DNA from: Mesorhizobium temperatum
GTDB taxonomy: Bacteria; Pseudomonadota; Alphaproteobacteria; Rhizobiales; Rhizobiaceae
NCBI RefSeq assembly: GCF_002284575.1
Contig: NZ_NPKJ01000015.1
Coordinates: forward strand, 1 to 64,000
Length of the DNA stretch: 64,000 bases
Direction: 5' to 3'
Part shown: in pieces, positions 63,886-64,000 of the stretch
How the letters are laid out: each line of letters opens with the position of its first letter
Position numbering within the stretch: the first letter of the stretch is position 1
The notes under the pieces: generated by a model
Told to the model about the DNA's origin: nothing
Databases searched by the model: none
What the model saw: only the letters and a program-made list of their open reading frames with translations
Made by a program: the position numbers and the translations under genes

Positions 63886-64000
63886 TCAGGCGTGATCGCC
63901 GATCACCAGATCGGCGGGGCGGCGGCGGGCAAGCACGCGGTCGATGTTGGGCATGTCGTTGTAGGCGATCCAGGCGCGGGCGTCCTCGTCGGAGCGGCCA
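63886..64000 (-). CDS. Unidentified protein, C-terminal 37 residues (5' end outside window)
   Basis: On the minus strand a frame open to the window end finishes with TGA at 63886-63888. The visible end reads G-R-S-D-E-D-A-R-A-W-I-A-Y-N-D-M-P-N-I-D and then an R-R-R-P-A-D-L-V-I-G-D-H tail. Codon use looks coding. It has a weak resemblance to DUF2493-type proteins, which is not enough to name it. Confidence 0.5.
   Translation of the reverse strand, partial: GRSDEDARAWIAYNDMPNIDRVLARRRPADLVIGDHA

Overview
The window is high-GC, gene-dense alphaproteobacterial DNA, most likely a Mesorhizobium chromosome or a close relative. The signs are a split urease cluster (ureA and ureB as separate genes), a smo/mtl-type polyol operon, many ABC importers, a DUF1127 gene beside a LysR gene, a nodF/nodE-like pair, and several families of short palindromic repeats of the kind scattered through rhizobial genomes. 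The assignment rests on reading protein sequences; no database search was run.

Layout. 1-0.5 kb: the 3' end of an ISNCY-like transposase cut by the window edge. 0.6-9.1 kb: mostly single genes (rmuC, a GFA-fold protein, a transglutaminase-like protein, a 41-aa basic protein, the SMR exporter sugE, a DUF6481 coiled coil, two luciferase-like flavin oxidoreductases, an AI-2E-type permease, an arylamine N-acetyltransferase). 9.1-14.3 kb: a LacI regulator divergent from a complete ribose-type sugar importer (ATPase, permease, binding protein), with two matching LacI-type operators between them. 14.3-21.7 kb: a tightly overlapped six-gene minus-strand operon (MarR, DUF1185, UPF0280, a 6-hydroxynicotinate-reductase-like protein, a fused [2Fe-2S]/molybdopterin hydroxylase and its FAD subunit), which looks like a hydroxylating/reducing N-heterocycle pathway. 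22-24 kb: pncA and a NhaD-like antiporter. 24-28.7 kb: a complete liv-type importer. 28.9-31.9 kb: an unrecognised membrane protein and pncB. 32-36.5 kb: a LysR gene divergent from agmatinase plus a polar amino-acid importer that lacks a local ATPase. 36.7-39.4 kb: a lipoprotein, a MATE exporter and a histidine phosphatase.

39.4-50.6 kb holds a polyol module on the minus strand: smoE-F-G-K importer, sorbitol dehydrogenase smoS, mannitol 2-dehydrogenase mtlK, a HAD phosphatase and an FGGY pentulose kinase. A SorC-family regulator lies upstream, and shared GAGCAATTnCTC-type palindromes stand before both smoE and the regulator. 50.8-52.2 kb carries a HAD phosphatase and a class II aldolase.

52.3-60.7 kb is the urease region (ureD, ureA, DUF1272, hupE/ureJ, ureB, then ureC, a membrane protein, ureE, ureF, DUF3995, ureG). 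Two opposite-strand secreted-protein genes split it between ureB and ureC. 60.7-60.95 kb is a dense array of four hairpins. 61.1-63.4 kb has a NodF-like acyl carrier protein, a NodE-like ketosynthase and a glutathione S-transferase, with no nod box. The window ends with an alanine/lysine-rich histone-like protein and the 3' end of an unidentified gene.

The most interesting items are the N-heterocycle operon, the nodFE-like pair outside a nod-box context, and palindromic repeats that have entered or re-started coding sequences (inside the molybdenum hydroxylase, at the start of the membrane protein near 30.4 kb, and the triplicated start of the hydroxylase).
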